Positions 47,677 to 57,101 of a stretch of DNA of 64,000 nt are shown piece by piece. A program made the translations under genes and the position numbers. The stretch's first letter is position 1. Every line of letters begins with the position of its first letter. Below the pieces are notes generated by a model. The model searched no databases and was not told where the DNA came from. It saw only the letters and a list, made by a program, of their open reading frames with translations. The stretch comes from Streptomyces roseoverticillatus (GTDB lineage Bacteria; Actinomycetota; Actinomycetes; Streptomycetales; Streptomycetaceae). The DNA lies in the NCBI RefSeq assembly GCF_000719265.1, contig NZ_JOFL01000001.1, forward strand, positions 62,001 through 126,000, given 5' to 3'.

Positions 47677-47703
47677 CCCGGCCAGGAGCGCGCCCTGGCC
47701 GGG
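47677..47703. terminator. Terminator hairpin between convergent genes
   Basis: CCCGGCCAGG (47677-47686) pairs with CCTGGCCGGG (47694-47703), loop AGCGCGC. It lies 41 nt after the secreted-protein stop and 54 nt before the stop of the dienelactone hydrolase gene on the other strand. Confidence 0.75.
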
Positions 47704-47756
47704 CCCGGTCCGCCCGGTCCCCGGCCGGGTGCTTGCCGGAGAAGGCCTCGGTCCGC

Positions 47757-48494
47757 TCAGTCCGCGGCCAGGTGCCTGCCGAAGAACGCCTCGATCCGCC
47801 GCCAGGCGTCCGCGGCGGAGGCCGGCTCGGGCCCGATGCCCATGACGGCGCGCATGACCGGCCGCAGCAACGGCGGCACGTTGTCGGTCTCGTTGAGGAA
47901 CGAGTGCCCGGCATCCGGGTAGAGCTTGACGTCGTGCTCGACGCCGGCGCGCTCCAGCGCCGTCCTGACCTTGGCCGCGTAGCCGCGGAAGGCCCGGTCC
48001 TCGGCCCCGTAGCTGGCGATCACCGGGCACGCGCCCTTCATCGCCGCGTCCACGTCCGACGGCGCCCGGCCGTAGTTGGCCGAAGCCGCGTCGAACCGCC
48101 CCTGGCCGGCCAGCACGAGCGCGAAGCCGCCGCCCATGCAGAAGCCGATGACCCCGACCTTGCCCGTACAGCCGGGGTCGGCCAGCAGCCACTGCCGGGC
48201 CGCCTCGATGTCGCCGTACACCCGGCCGCGGCCGGAGAACACCGACCGCATGGTCGGCACCAGGCAGCGGTACGGGGACCGGCCGTGGTAGAGGTCGGGC
48301 ATCAGGGCCAGGTAACCCGCCTCGGCCATCCGCTCGTTGAGCCTCTTGTTGACCGCGTCCGCGCCCGAAGCCTCGAAGAGGACGACCACTCCCGGCCGCG
48401 GGGCGTCCCCCGGAGGCCGCGCCAGAAAGCCCCGGAGACCGGGGAGGCCGCCGTACCGGGTGCTGAACTCGGACAGATCGACTTGTTCGGTCAT
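47757..48494 (-). CDS. Dienelactone hydrolase family protein
   Basis: This 245-aa alpha/beta hydrolase has Cys as nucleophile: VGVIGFCMGGGFALVLAGQ (GFCMGG). The acid Asp is likely in SYGAEDRAFRG and the His in LYPDAGHSFLNE (DAGHSF), giving the DLH triad. GVVVLFEASGADAVNKRLNERMAEAGYLALMPDLYHG is the N-terminal core with the DLY motif. DLHs open lactone rings in aromatic degradation, and many paralogues are broad esterases. ATG 48494 is preceded by a weak CAGGG; the ATG at 48515 is possible. No ring-cleavage genes are nearby. Confidence 0.88.
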   Translation of the reverse strand: MTEQVDLSEFSTRYGGLPGLRGFLARPPGDAPRPGVVVLFEASGADAVNKRLNERMAEAGYLALMPDLYHGRSPYRCLVPTMRSVFSGRGRVYGDIEAARQWLLADPGCTGKVGVIGFCMGGGFALVLAGQGRFDAASANYGRAPSDVDAAMKGACPVIASYGAEDRAFRGYAAKVRTALERAGVEHDVKLYPDAGHSFLNETDNVPPLLRPVMRAVMGIGPEPASAADAWRRIEAFFGRHLAAD

Positions 48495-48534
48495 CCCTGA
48501 ACCGTATGTCAACAACGGCCGGGACGGGGGAGGT

Positions 48535-48732
48535 TCAGGACTGGTGGTGCCAGCGCGGCGACGCCGCGTCGTAGCAGGTCTCGCAGACGGGGAACGACAT
48601 GCTGCCCAGGGCGGGCACCCGGAGGGTCAGGGCGAGGCCCGGATAGGCCTCCTCGGAGCAGATGTGCGTCATGCCGTGGTGCGCCAGGGCGCATACGCAG
48701 TGGCACGGCTCGACCTGCTCCACCGAGCCCAT
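48535..48732 (-). CDS. Cys/His-rich small protein (65 aa)
   Basis: From ATG 48732 the frame has strongly G/C third positions; the 14 codons before it (up to ATG 48774) do not, so the shorter start is chosen. The product holds PCHCVCALAHHGMTHICSEEAYPG and FPVCETCYDAAS, that is CxCxC, HH, C and CxxC arranged to bind one or two zinc ions. A basic/aromatic end PRWHHQS follows. A zinc ribbon or knuckle adaptor is likely. It sits between the GNAT-like gene and the dienelactone hydrolase, all on the minus strand. No family name is known to me. Confidence 0.6.
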   Translation of the reverse strand: MGSVEQVEPCHCVCALAHHGMTHICSEEAYPGLALTLRVPALGSMSFPVCETCYDAASPRWHHQS

Positions 48733-48788
48733 GGCCGGTGCGGGCGCCCGTTTAAGGCTCCCGAAAACTGACATACAGGGATTTTATC

Positions 48789-49907
48789 TCAGACGGCCCA
48801 TGACGGCCTCTTCCATGCCGACGGCGACTTCGGCACCGGCCCGTCCGCCTCGGGCGCCGGATCCGGCAGGTCCACGGCCCGGGCCGCGAGACCCTCGCGC
48901 GCCAGGTCGCGCACCCGGCCTCCCGCGGTGACGGCCACCGTCCACAGCGGCTCCAGCCGCGCGCCGCGCCGCGCCTTGGCCCGGGACGTGCCGATGCCGA
49001 GGTGCACGGCGCGGGCCCCCAGCTCGTGGGCCAGCCGCAGCGGCTCGTAGAACATCAGGCCGAAGTAGCAGCCGCGCGTGCCGGGCCGGGTCTCGTCCAC
49101 GCCGATCAGCCGCACCCACAGCACGTCGCCGTAGTGGAAGACCAGGTGGCAGCCGACCGTGCGGCCGGCGAGCCGCGCCCGCACGACGTACGCGCCGGGG
49201 AGCTCGGCGCAGCGGGCCAGATAGCGGGAGAAGCGCCCGCCGGGCCGGTCGTAGGCGGTGCCATACATGCGCTCGTGCAGTACCAGCAGGTCCTTGATCT
49301 CGTCGTCGGGGCCGGTCAGCGGGCGGGTGGAGAAGGCGACGCCCGCCATGGTGTAGCGCCGCAGGTCGTCCTTGACCTGATTGCGGTGGGTCTTCTCCAG
49401 GCCGGAGAGGTAGCCGTCGAAGCCGGTGCCGGGCACGTCGAGCCAGGCGTCCCACGCGATCAGGCCCGCCGGGTGGCCCGCGCTCTCGAAGGCGGCCGCG
49501 GGCCCGCTCGGCAGATACGGCAGGAGGGCGGCGCCGGGCGGCCGCTCCCGGTGCTCCCCGGCGAGCAGGCCCTCGGCGACCTCGGCGGCCGGCAGCCGCT
49601 CCGGCCCGTAGCGGAGTTCGTTGAGGTAGCCCGTGCGGGGCCCGGCGACGACGCAGCGCTCGGCCGGGAGCCGCTCGTCGAGGAGGAACCCCGGGCGGTA
49701 GCGCCCGGCCTGCACGGCCGGGCCGTCGGTGACCGGGGCGAGGGCCGCCGCGCGCTCCCGCGCGCACATCAGCAGCCAGCGGTACCGGTGTCCGTGCTCA
49801 CGCAGCAGCTCCAGCCAGGAGTCGCTGCTGTACAGGCCGCGCGCCGGGGCCAGGGGATGGCGCGCGGTCGCTTCCGGCAGTGATGCGTACGCGTACGAGC
49901 CGATCAC
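48789..49907 (-). CDS. GNAT/FemAB-like acyl- or aminoacyl-transferase
   Basis: GTG at 49907 has GGAAAGGA upstream. This 372-aa protein carries the C-terminal half of a FemAB/BioF2-type GNAT fold: GLEKTHRNQVKDDLRRYTMAGV (the LxKxxRxxxrk helix), LVLHERMYGTAYDRP, YVVRARLAGRTVGCHLVFHYGDVLWVRLIGVDETRPGTRGCYFGLMFYEPLRLAHELGARAVHLGIGTSRAKARRG. These proteins attach amino acids to peptidoglycan precursors or acylate peptides. The N-terminal third is less conserved. The tail is Pro/Asp-rich. No partner gene is evident nearby; the start is divergent from the cold-shock gene. Confidence 0.82.
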   Translation of the reverse strand: MIGSYAYASLPEATARHPLAPARGLYSSDSWLELLREHGHRYRWLLMCARERAAALAPVTDGPAVQAGRYRPGFLLDERLPAERCVVAGPRTGYLNELRYGPERLPAAEVAEGLLAGEHRERPPGAALLPYLPSGPAAAFESAGHPAGLIAWDAWLDVPGTGFDGYLSGLEKTHRNQVKDDLRRYTMAGVAFSTRPLTGPDDEIKDLLVLHERMYGTAYDRPGGRFSRYLARCAELPGAYVVRARLAGRTVGCHLVFHYGDVLWVRLIGVDETRPGTRGCYFGLMFYEPLRLAHELGARAVHLGIGTSRAKARRGARLEPLWTVAVTAGGRVRDLAREGLAARAVDLPDPAPEADGPVPKSPSAWKRPSWAV

Positions 49908-50157
49908 TTGGTCCTTTCCGCCGCTCCGCGGTCACGGACACCGTCGAATATAGCGGCGGCGCGCCACCAAATGGGGTCAAACGAGGACGGGGGCCGGGAA
50001 GCGGCGGCTTTCCCTCCGAAGGGGTGAAGAGGGGAGGACGGAGGTCATCTCCGCCCGCACGGCGGGGAAAGGTGAGGGACCGGGCCGGCCGTCACCGGTC
50101 TCGGCCGGCGCGTCGAACCCGTCGCGCCGCGCGAGAAGGACGAAGGACTGGAAACAC

Positions 50158-50364
50158 ATGGCAACAGGCACGGTGAAGTGGTTCAACGCGGACAAGGGCT
50201 TCGGCTTCATCACGCAGGACGACGGCGGCCCGGACGTGTTCGTCCACTTCTCCGCCATCCAGACGGCGGGGTTCAAGGAGCTGCACGAGGGTGACCAGGT
50301 CGAATACGACGTCACGCAGGGCCCCAAGGGGCCCCAGGCGGAGAACGTCACGGTCCAGCGGTGA
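50158..50364 (+). CDS. CspA-family cold-shock protein
   Basis: This 68-aa single OB-fold nucleic-acid-binding domain has [32 protein letters not shown], which contains RNP1 (KGFGFI) and RNP2 (VFVHF) with the aromatic residues that stack on RNA. It ends [17 protein letters not shown], as in all actinobacterial Csps. It binds single-stranded RNA/DNA as an RNA chaperone. AAGGA precedes the ATG within the 250-nt leader region, which may itself contain a cold-shock-type UTR. It is a single gene. Confidence 0.96.
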   Translation: MATGTVKWFNADKGFGFITQDDGGPDVFVHFSAIQTAGFKELHEGDQVEYDVTQGPKGPQAENVTVQR

Positions 50365-50401
50365 GCGTCCGGCGGTGAGGCCGTAACGACTCCCGGCAGG
50401 C

Positions 50402-51595
50402 CTACGGCAGGGCCGCCGCCATCCTGCGCACCCCCTCGGTGAGCAGCTCCGGCGACGTGGCGAAGTTCAGCCGCACGTGCCCCGCTCCGCCGGTGCGGAA
50501 CGGCAGCCCGCCGGTCAGGGCGACCCGGCCGCGCTCCAGGAACACGGCGGCCGGGTCGTCCCCCAGCCCGAGCTCCCGGCAGTCCAGCCACGCCAGGTAG
50601 GTGCCTTCCGGCCGCAGGTAGCGGACGGCGGGCAGGTGACGCTCCAGCAGCTCGCCGAGCAGCCGCCGGTTCTCGTCCAGCCCCGCCAGGACGGCGTCGA
50701 GCCACTCGGCGCCGTCCCGCAGCGCCGCCGTGTGCGCGAGGACTCCGAAGTGGCTGGGGCCGTGGCTGACGATCCCGGGCAGCCGCGCCAGGTCGTCCGC
50801 GGCGGCCGGGCCGGCGACGGCCACGGCCGCCTTGAGCCCGGCCAGGTTCCAGGCCTTCGACGCGGAGAGCAGGGCGAAGGCGTCCTCCGCGCCGGGCACC
50901 GACAGATACGGCACGTACTCCGCGCCCGGCAGCACCAGCGGGGCGTGGATCTCGTCGGCCACGACCCGTATGCCGTACGCGCCCGCCAGCTGCGCCACCG
51001 CCGTCAGCTCCGCGCGCGTGTGCACCGTGCCGGTCGGGTTGTGGGGGTTGCACAGCAGGTACGCGGCCCGCCGCCCGCCCGCCGCGGCCCGCCGGAACGC
51101 CGCTTCCAGGGCCGCTGTGTCAAGCCGCCCGTCCGGGCCCAGCGGGGCCTCGGCCACGCGCCGGTCCTCGTGCTCCAGGAAGCCGAAGAACGGCGGGTAC
51201 ACGGGCGGGTTGACGACGACCGCGTCGCCCGCGCCGGTCACCAGCTTCAGCATCTCGACCGAGCCGCGCATCACGTCCGCGACGGTCGCCGTCCGCTCGA
51301 CCGCCACGCCGTCCCAGCCCCAGCGCTTCCTGGCGAAGGCGTCCAGCGCCTCCGCGTAGGCCGTGCCGGAGGCGTAGCCCGTGTCGCCCAGGGCGACCGC
51401 CTCGGTGAGCGCCCGCGCCACGGGCGCGGCGGGCATCACGTCCATCTCGGCCACCCACAGCGGCAGGACGTCCGGCGGGTAGGCGCGCCACTTCGCGCTC
51501 GTACGGCGCTGCAGCTCGCCGGGGGAGAGCCTGCGCAGCGGATGCGTCCCGCCACCGGGCAGGTCGTCGCGAGAGTCGTATGACATGGAGGTCAT
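50402..51595 (-). CDS. MalY/PatB-type aminotransferase (cystathionine C-S lyase)
   Basis: This 397-aa fold-type I PLP enzyme starts at ATG 51595 or the next ATG 51586. [20 protein letters not shown] is the hallmark MalY/PatB N-terminus (W-x-A-(D/E)-M-D). [15 protein letters not shown] and [20 protein letters not shown] (Asp and Tyr at the ring) follow. [17 protein letters not shown] holds the Schiff-base Lys, and [11 protein letters not shown] the carboxylate-binding Arg. Members cleave cystathionine or cysteine conjugates to thiols and pyruvate. It is convergent with the cold-shock gene (37 nt apart). Physiological substrate not determined. Confidence 0.92.
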   Translation of the reverse strand: MTSMSYDSRDDLPGGGTHPLRRLSPGELQRRTSAKWRAYPPDVLPLWVAEMDVMPAAPVARALTEAVALGDTGYASGTAYAEALDAFARKRWGWDGVAVERTATVADVMRGSVEMLKLVTGAGDAVVVNPPVYPPFFGFLEHEDRRVAEAPLGPDGRLDTAALEAAFRRAAAGGRRAAYLLCNPHNPTGTVHTRAELTAVAQLAGAYGIRVVADEIHAPLVLPGAEYVPYLSVPGAEDAFALLSASKAWNLAGLKAAVAVAGPAAADDLARLPGIVSHGPSHFGVLAHTAALRDGAEWLDAVLAGLDENRRLLGELLERHLPAVRYLRPEGTYLAWLDCRELGLGDDPAAVFLERGRVALTGGLPFRTGGAGHVRLNFATSPELLTEGVRRMAAALP

Positions 51596-51647
51596 TGTGC
51601 GAACGCGGGTGCGGGACCGGTAGAGGGGCGGCGCACGCGCCGCGTGC

Positions 51648-54041
51648 TCACTTCTCCGCCGCCCCGACCGGCCCGCTCTCGTGGCGTCCCGCCGCCCAGC
51701 CCCGGTGCGCGGGATGCCGGCCCGCCGGCTGCCCCACCTGCGGGACCTCGGGGAGCTGCGGCACCTGCCGGGTCACCACCGCGCCCTGCTTCAGCGTCAC
51801 CGTCTCGCCGTAGTGCTCGATGTCCAGCGTGTCGCCGTCCACCAGCTCGTACGTGACCGCCGGTCCGGTGATCTCGACCCGCAGCCGGCGCTGCAGGACC
51901 TGCACCGTGAACGCCAGCCGGCCCAGCTGCTCCGGGAGCTTCGGCGCGAAGCCGACCGAGCCGTCGAAGTGGCGCAGCCCGCCGAAGCCCGCGACCAGGG
52001 CGATCCACGCGCCCGCGAGCGAGGCGATGTGCAGGCCGTCGCGCGTGTTGCTCTCCAGGTCGGACAGGTCCATCATCGCGGCCTCGCCGAGATAGTCGTA
52101 CGCCAGCCGCAGCTGGCCCACCTCGGCGGCCATGACGGCCTGGACGCACGCCGACAGGGAGGAGTCGCGCACCGTCAGCGGCTCGTAGTAGGCGAAGTTG
52201 CGGGCCTTCTCGTCGGCGGTGAAGGCGTCCCCGCGCAGGTACATGGCCATGACCAGGTCCGCCTGCTTGATCACCTGCTTGCGGTAGATGTCGAAGTAGG
52301 GGAAGTGCAGCATCAGCGGGTACTGGTCGGGGTGGGTCCCCGCGAAGTCCCACAGCTGGTGGCCTGTGAAGCCGTTGGACTGCTCGTGGACGCCGAGCAC
52401 CTCGTTGTACGGCAGGTTCATCCGCTCCGCCGCGTCCCGCCACTCGGCGGTCTCCTCGTCGTCCACGCCGAAGTCCGCCGCCAGGTCCGGGTGGCGCTCG
52501 GCCGCGTCCGCCGCGGCCCGCAGGTTCTGCTGGGCCATCAGGTTCGTGTAGACGTTGTCGTCGGAGATGGCGCTGTACTCGTCCGGGCCCGTCACCCCGT
52601 CGAGGTGGAACCGCCCCTGGTGGTCGTGGTGGCCCAGGGAGCGCCACAGCCGTGCCGTGTGGACCAGCAGCTCCAGGCCGACCTCCCGCTCGAAGGTCGT
52701 GTCGCCCGTGGCGTGCATGTAGCGCACCACGGCGTCCGCGATGTCCGCGTTGACGTGGAACGCCGCCGTGCCGGCCGGCCAGTACGCCGAGCACTCGTCG
52801 CCGTTGAGGGTCCGCCAGGGGAACGCCGCCCCCTTCAGGCCCAGCTGCTGGGCGCGGTTGAGCGCGGCCGGCAGGGTGGCGTGGCGCCAGCGCAGCGGCT
52901 GCGCGGCCGCCAGCGGGGCGGTGCACGTGAGCACCGGCAGGACGAACGTCTCGGTGTCCCAGAAGCTGTGCCCGTCGTAGCCCGGGCCGGTCAGCCCCTT
53001 GGCCGCGATGGCCCGGCACTCCGCGCGCGCCCCCGCCTGCAGCACGTGGAACAGCGCGAACCGCACGGCCTGCTGGATCTCGGCGTCGCCGTCGACCTCC
53101 ACGTCCGCGCGCTCCCAGAACTCGCTCAGGAACTGCTCCTGCTCGGCGCACAGCCCCTGCCAGCCGGTGCTGGTCGCGCCCGCGAGCGCCGCGTCCACCT
53201 GGTCGTGCATCGCCGGCAGGGAGCGGGTGCCCGACCATCCGTAGGCGACGGTCTTCTCCAGCCGCAGCCGCTGCCCGCGGCGCAGCACCGACGTGACCGT
53301 GTACCGGCTGAGGTCGTCGGTGCTCGTCGCGTACGTGCGCGTGTTCTCCGGGCCGTCCACGGCGTGGACGGCGGCGGTCGCGATGCGCAGCCCGCTGCGC
53401 TGGGTCCGGTGCACCAGCCGCAGCACGTCCCCGTCGGCGGAGTGCTCCTCCGCCACCAGCGGGGACTCCAGCACGGACGCCACCCGGGGGTCCCCGGCGG
53501 CCTTGGGCAGCTGCTCGTTGGCCACCAGCTCCGACTGCAGGACGATCCGCGCGTCGCCGTTGACCGGCTCGACCTCGTAGGCGATGGCGGCGACCGCGCG
53601 CTGGGTGAAGGACACGAGCCGGGTCGAGCGCACCCGCACCGTGCGGCCGGAGGGGGAGGTCCACTCGACGGTGCGCTCCAGCAGGCCGGTGCGGAAGTCC
53701 AGCACCCGCTCGTGGTGGAGGAGCCGGCCGTAGCGCAGGTCGAAGGGCTCGTCGTCGACGAGCAGCCGGATCACCTTGCCGTTGGTGACGTCGATGACGG
53801 TCTGCCCGGACTCCGGATAGCCGTAGCCGGCCTCGGCGTACGGCAGCGGCCGCAGCTCGTACACCCCGTTGAGGTACGAGCCCGGCAGGCCGTGCGGCTC
53901 GCCCTCGTCCAGATTGCCGCGCCAGCCGATGTGGCCGTTGGCGAGGGCGAAGACGGACTCGCTCTGCGGCAGCACCTCCAGGTTGAGCGCGGTCTCGCGC
54001 AGGCACCAGGGCTCGACGGCATAGGCCGGATGGGTGATCAC
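51648..54041 (-). CDS. GH65 disaccharide phosphorylase (trehalose/maltose/kojibiose type)
   Basis: This is a 797-aa enzyme. GTG 54041 overlaps the beta-phosphoglucomutase stop by 4 nt. The N-terminal beta-sandwich ([28 protein letters not shown]) leads to the alpha/alpha barrel. [22 protein letters not shown] and [23 protein letters not shown] hold the substrate loop and catalytic acid Glu. [24 protein letters not shown] and [16 protein letters not shown] follow. It cleaves an alpha-glucosidic disaccharide with phosphate, giving glucose plus beta-glucose 1-phosphate; the partner mutase makes glucose 6-phosphate. The exact disaccharide is not predictable by eye. Confidence 0.93.
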   Translation of the reverse strand: MITHPAYAVEPWCLRETALNLEVLPQSESVFALANGHIGWRGNLDEGEPHGLPGSYLNGVYELRPLPYAEAGYGYPESGQTVIDVTNGKVIRLLVDDEPFDLRYGRLLHHERVLDFRTGLLERTVEWTSPSGRTVRVRSTRLVSFTQRAVAAIAYEVEPVNGDARIVLQSELVANEQLPKAAGDPRVASVLESPLVAEEHSADGDVLRLVHRTQRSGLRIATAAVHAVDGPENTRTYATSTDDLSRYTVTSVLRRGQRLRLEKTVAYGWSGTRSLPAMHDQVDAALAGATSTGWQGLCAEQEQFLSEFWERADVEVDGDAEIQQAVRFALFHVLQAGARAECRAIAAKGLTGPGYDGHSFWDTETFVLPVLTCTAPLAAAQPLRWRHATLPAALNRAQQLGLKGAAFPWRTLNGDECSAYWPAGTAAFHVNADIADAVVRYMHATGDTTFEREVGLELLVHTARLWRSLGHHDHQGRFHLDGVTGPDEYSAISDDNVYTNLMAQQNLRAAADAAERHPDLAADFGVDDEETAEWRDAAERMNLPYNEVLGVHEQSNGFTGHQLWDFAGTHPDQYPLMLHFPYFDIYRKQVIKQADLVMAMYLRGDAFTADEKARNFAYYEPLTVRDSSLSACVQAVMAAEVGQLRLAYDYLGEAAMMDLSDLESNTRDGLHIASLAGAWIALVAGFGGLRHFDGSVGFAPKLPEQLGRLAFTVQVLQRRLRVEITGPAVTYELVDGDTLDIEHYGETVTLKQGAVVTRQVPQLPEVPQVGQPAGRHPAHRGWAAGRHESGPVGAAEK

Positions 54042-54790
54042 GTGTGCTCGCCCGCCTCTCCCAGCAGTTGCTCCAGGTCCTGGACCACCACGTCCGCGCC
54101 GTGGCTGCGCAGGGCCTCGGCCTGGCCGGCGCGGTCGACGCCGACGACGTAGCCGAAGGCTCCCGCCCGGCCGGCCTCCATGCCCGCCAGCGCGTCCTCG
54201 AAGACCGCCGCCTGCCCCGGCTCCGCCCCGAGCTCCTGAGCGGCCTCCAGGAAGGTGTCCGGGTGCGGCTTGCCGGGCAGCTTGCGCTCGGCAGCGACCA
54301 CGCCGTCGATCCGCACCTCGAACAGGTCGTCGATGCCCGCGGCGACGAGCACGTCGTGGCAGTTGGCGCTGGAGGAGACGACGGCCCGGCGCAGCCCGGC
54401 GGCGCGGGCCGCGTGCACGTAGCGCACGGAGCCTTCGTACGCCTCTACGCCCATCTCCTTGATCTTCTCCAGGACGATCGCGTTCTTCCGCGTGCCGAGG
54501 CCCTGGACGGTGTCCCGCTCGGGCGGGTCGTCCGGGGCCCCCTCGGGCAGGCGGATGCCCCGCGAGGCGAGGAAGGAACGCACGCCGTCGGCCCGGGGCA
54601 TGCCGTCCACGTACTGGTCGTAGTCCAGGGCCGCGTCGAAGGGGCGGAAGCCCTCGCCGTCCCGCGCTCTCAGGAAGGCGTCGAACATCTCCTTCCAGGC
54701 GGCCGCGTGCACGGTCGCCGTCCGCGTCAGCACCCCGTCGAGATCGAACAGACATGCGCGAATGGACTCGGGAAGGCCGAGGCTCGTCAT
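54038..54790 (-). CDS. HAD-family beta-phosphoglucomutase
   Basis: This 250-aa protein starts at ATG 54790. ACLFDLDGVLTRTATVHAAAW carries the nucleophile Asp (DxD) and the cap entry. GLRRAVVSSSANCHDVLVAAGI is motif II with Ser, and ERKLPGKPHPDTFLEAAQELGAEPGQAAVFEDALAGMEAGRAGAFGYVVGVDR holds Lys motif III and the ED of motif IV. The GKPHP loop and FDLDGV are typical of beta-PGM, which interconverts beta-glucose 1- and 6-phosphate. It is the first gene of the operon with the GH65 phosphorylase, overlapping by 4 nt. The region 54791-54939 upstream holds the divergent promoter. Confidence 0.92.
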   Translation of the reverse strand: MTSLGLPESIRACLFDLDGVLTRTATVHAAAWKEMFDAFLRARDGEGFRPFDAALDYDQYVDGMPRADGVRSFLASRGIRLPEGAPDDPPERDTVQGLGTRKNAIVLEKIKEMGVEAYEGSVRYVHAARAAGLRRAVVSSSANCHDVLVAAGIDDLFEVRIDGVVAAERKLPGKPHPDTFLEAAQELGAEPGQAAVFEDALAGMEAGRAGAFGYVVGVDRAGQAEALRSHGADVVVQDLEQLLGEAGEHT

Positions 54791-54939
54791 GCGGCCATGA
54801 TGCCCCGTCGGGCGGGCGTGCGCCCGGCGCATACACTCGCTTGCGCCCGTCGCCCACCAGCCGCCCCGTCCACCCAACGGTCGCGTACGCCCGGGCAAGG
54901 GCGTGCGGAACGCTCCGTTCAGACCCGTAAAGTGATCAA

Positions 54940-55458
54940 ATGACCCATCCTGTTGATGTTGTCGATGCCGCCGCGGTCGCCCTGGGCGAGCGTGCCTGGA
55001 TCCCCCATGACGACGAGGTGGCCCTCGGCCGCACGTTCCTCTCCCACCGCGACGCGCTGGAGCCGCGCCTGCTGCCGGACATGCCGCGCAGCACCGACCC
55101 GCAGGGCTGGATCACCCAGCACGTGCTGTGGCTGGAGGACGTGGCGGCCCTCGCCGAGAACCTCCGCAACCAGTGGTACGGCCACCTGCCGGTCAGTCAC
55201 ATGACGGCCCTGATCTCGGCCTACGCCGAGCACGCCCGCGCCGTGACCCCGCTCGCCGCCCACCTGCGCGACGCCTGGGCCGCCGAGTCGCCCACGCCGC
55301 GCACCCAGGAGCAGGTCACGTGGTGGGAAGACTGGCACCTCCCGCCCGCTCAGCGGCAGCAACTCGACGCACTGACCCACCGGCTGATCGTCATCGGCTC
55401 GGTGGTCGTCGCGGCGGTCACGGGCGCGTGGAACGAGGCGCCGGCGCAGGAGGTCTGA
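54940..55458 (+). CDS. Hypothetical protein (172 aa)
   Basis: ATG at 54940 with no clear Shine-Dalgarno; codon use is normal. The soluble, mostly helical protein has VDVVDAAAVALGERAWIPHDDEVALGRTFLSHRDALEPRLLPDMP, VLWLEDVAALAENLRNQWYG and WWEDWHLPPAQRQQLDALTHRLIVIGSVVVAAVTGAWNEAP. Trp and His are frequent, and the C-terminal IVIGSVVVAAVTGAW is hydrophobic enough for a buried or membrane-associated helix. No family recognised. It is divergent from the phosphorylase operon (149 nt apart). Its AT-rich start CCCGTAAAGTGATCAAATG could be leaderless. Confidence 0.75.
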   Translation: MTHPVDVVDAAAVALGERAWIPHDDEVALGRTFLSHRDALEPRLLPDMPRSTDPQGWITQHVLWLEDVAALAENLRNQWYGHLPVSHMTALISAYAEHARAVTPLAAHLRDAWAAESPTPRTQEQVTWWEDWHLPPAQRQQLDALTHRLIVIGSVVVAAVTGAWNEAPAQEV

Positions 55459-55539
55459 CCCGGCGCAGGCGGAGGGCGCCCCGACGTGCCCCGCGTGCGG
55501 CGCCTCGATCACCCGGGCCCTAGCAGCGTCGCAAAGGGT

Positions 55540-55562
55540 GGCCGGGCCGCACCGGCCCGGCC
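55540..55562 (+). terminator. Hairpin in the 319-nt gap after the hypothetical gene
   Basis: GGCCGGGCCG (55540-55549) pairs with CGGCCCGGCC (55553-55562) around CAC. The rest of the gap (55563-55777) is less GC-rich, with ATTCTGTCGCGATTCGATCATGGTCGAGC and TTCGTAAGTAGTTCACCG near 55710-55730, the likely promoter segment of the lipoprotein gene. No gene is seen there. Confidence 0.6.
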
Positions 55563-55777
55563 GCATCGCGGCAGTTGCCCGCTCTCCCTCGGCCACGGCC
55601 GGAGGACTCGGCCACAGGTCGGGCACGGCTCCGTCGCCATTCTGTCGCGATTCGATCATGGTCGAGCAAACGGTCGATTTTCGCCATGACCATGCCCATA
55701 AACTTCCGGCCTGTTCGTAAGTAGTTCACCGTTCAACCCCGGCGTATCGACGCCGGGCAGCACCCTGGGGGATCCCT

Positions 55778-56359
55778 ATGTCCATTCGCCATGTCGTCGC
55801 CGCCGCGCTGGTCGTCTCCGGCGCACTTGCCCTGACCGCCTGCGGGCCCACCGAGGACGGCGGCAAGGACGACGCCAAGGGTCCGGCGAGCGCGGCGCCG
55901 TCGCAGCCCACCGGGGGCAAGGGCGACAAGGGCAAGGACGGCTACAAGGACCCGTGCGCTCCGCTGCCCAAGGGCCACAAGCTCATCAAGGTGAACGTCG
56001 TCGAAGGCGCGATGAACAACATCGTCGCGCAGGACGCCAAGGTCTCCTGCAACACGAAGATGGACGAAGGCGCCTTCTACCGCCCCGAGGGCGCGACGAA
56101 CACCTACGCCTTCGACAACGAGCACGCGAAGGTGACCGTCATCGGCCAGGACGGCCCGGAGGTCCGCCCGGCGCGGCCGACCGACAAGGTCCTCTCCGGG
56201 ATCGGCCACGTCAAGGAGTGCGCGGACCCGAACCACCAGCAGTACGACAACCAGAGCAAGGCGGACCACAAGGAGTGGTGCGCCGGCCAGAACTACTACA
56301 ACGTGACGCTCGGCCCGGGCAACAAGATCACCGAGATGGTCGAGCTCTCCGGCTCGTGA
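55778..56359 (+). CDS. Lipoprotein of unknown function (193 aa)
   Basis: ATG 55778 follows a GGGGGAT stretch. Residues 1-22 form a lipoprotein signal ending in the lipobox LTAC, so Cys22 would be lipidated and the protein held on the outer face of the membrane. A Lys/Gly/Asp-rich linker (GGKDDAKGPASAAPSQPTGGKGDKGKDG) spans about 27-55. The folded part contains four Cys (DPCAPLP, KVSCNTK, VKECADP, EWCAGQN), likely two disulfides, and ends YYNVTLGPGNKITEMVELSGS, a beta-strand pattern. It is rich in Lys/Asn compared with neighbours. No named family. Confidence 0.8.
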   Translation: MSIRHVVAAALVVSGALALTACGPTEDGGKDDAKGPASAAPSQPTGGKGDKGKDGYKDPCAPLPKGHKLIKVNVVEGAMNNIVAQDAKVSCNTKMDEGAFYRPEGATNTYAFDNEHAKVTVIGQDGPEVRPARPTDKVLSGIGHVKECADPNHQQYDNQSKADHKEWCAGQNYYNVTLGPGNKITEMVELSGS

Positions 56360-56567
56360 CGCCCGGGGGAACCGTGGGGCCCGGCACCGGCCGGCGGCCT
56401 CTGCCACCGCCGCCCGCATCACCGTCCCCGGCTGGGAACCATGCGGAGGAGCCCGCCTGAACCGAACGGGTGCACTGCCGCGCGAGCGCGTTTGCGGGCG
56501 GGCGGAGCGGGGACCTCGTGACGGTGTCGGCAGGAGACTCGGCAGGAGACAAGGAAGGCGAGGCGCC

Positions 56568-57101
56568 GTGGAGCCACCGCAGACCAGCTCCGCCGTGACC
56601 CTGCGCGTCAACGGCGTCCGGCATCGTCTTCGCGACCTCGACCACCGCACGACCGTGCTCGACGCGCTGCGCGAGCACCTGGGGCTGACCGGGGCCAAGA
56701 AGGGGTGCGATCACGCGCAGTGCGGGGCGTGCACGGTGCTGGTGGACGGGCGGCGCGCGAACAGTTGTCTGCTGCTGGCCGTCGCGTACGACGGGGCGGA
56801 GGTCACCACCGTGGAGGGACTGGCCGATGGGGACGCGCTGCATCCGCTCCAGGAGGCGTTCCTCGTGCGCGACGGGTTCCAGTGCGGCTACTGCACGCCG
56901 GGGCAGCTGTGTTCCGCGGTGGGAATGATCGCCGAGGCGGGCGGGGGCGCGCCGTCCGTGGTGACGCCCCCCGGGACAGCGGCCGCCGGTGCGCCCGTCC
57001 CCTTGTCTCCGGAGGAAATCCGCGAGCGGATGAGCGGGAACCTGTGCCGGTGCGGCGCGTACGGGAACATCGTCGCCGCGGTCGAGGACGTGACGCGGTG
57101 A
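56568..57101 (+). CDS. Molybdenum hydroxylase [2Fe-2S] subunit (PaoA/YagT-like)
   Basis: GTG 56568 has AAGGAAGGCGAGG upstream. The 177-aa protein holds two [2Fe-2S] clusters: GCDHAQCGACTVLVDGRRANSC (plant-ferredoxin type) and GFQCGYCTPGQLCSAVGM with SGNLCRCGAYGNIVAAVEDVTR (helical domain). The N-terminal RVNGVRHRLRDLDHRTTVLDALREHLGLTG is standard. It carries electrons from the Mo cofactor to FAD. An insert, GGGAPSVVTPPGTAAAGAPVPLSPEE, is present as in YagT. First gene of a three-gene operon (small, medium, large subunits) with 4-nt overlaps. Confidence 0.95.
   Translation: MEPPQTSSAVTLRVNGVRHRLRDLDHRTTVLDALREHLGLTGAKKGCDHAQCGACTVLVDGRRANSCLLLAVAYDGAEVTTVEGLADGDALHPLQEAFLVRDGFQCGYCTPGQLCSAVGMIAEAGGGAPSVVTPPGTAAAGAPVPLSPEEIRERMSGNLCRCGAYGNIVAAVEDVTR

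Noticed and set aside
51681..54152. An 823-codon plus-strand open frame
   Set aside because: Antisense to the GH65 phosphorylase, whose motifs are unambiguous; no start signal and no recognisable domain.
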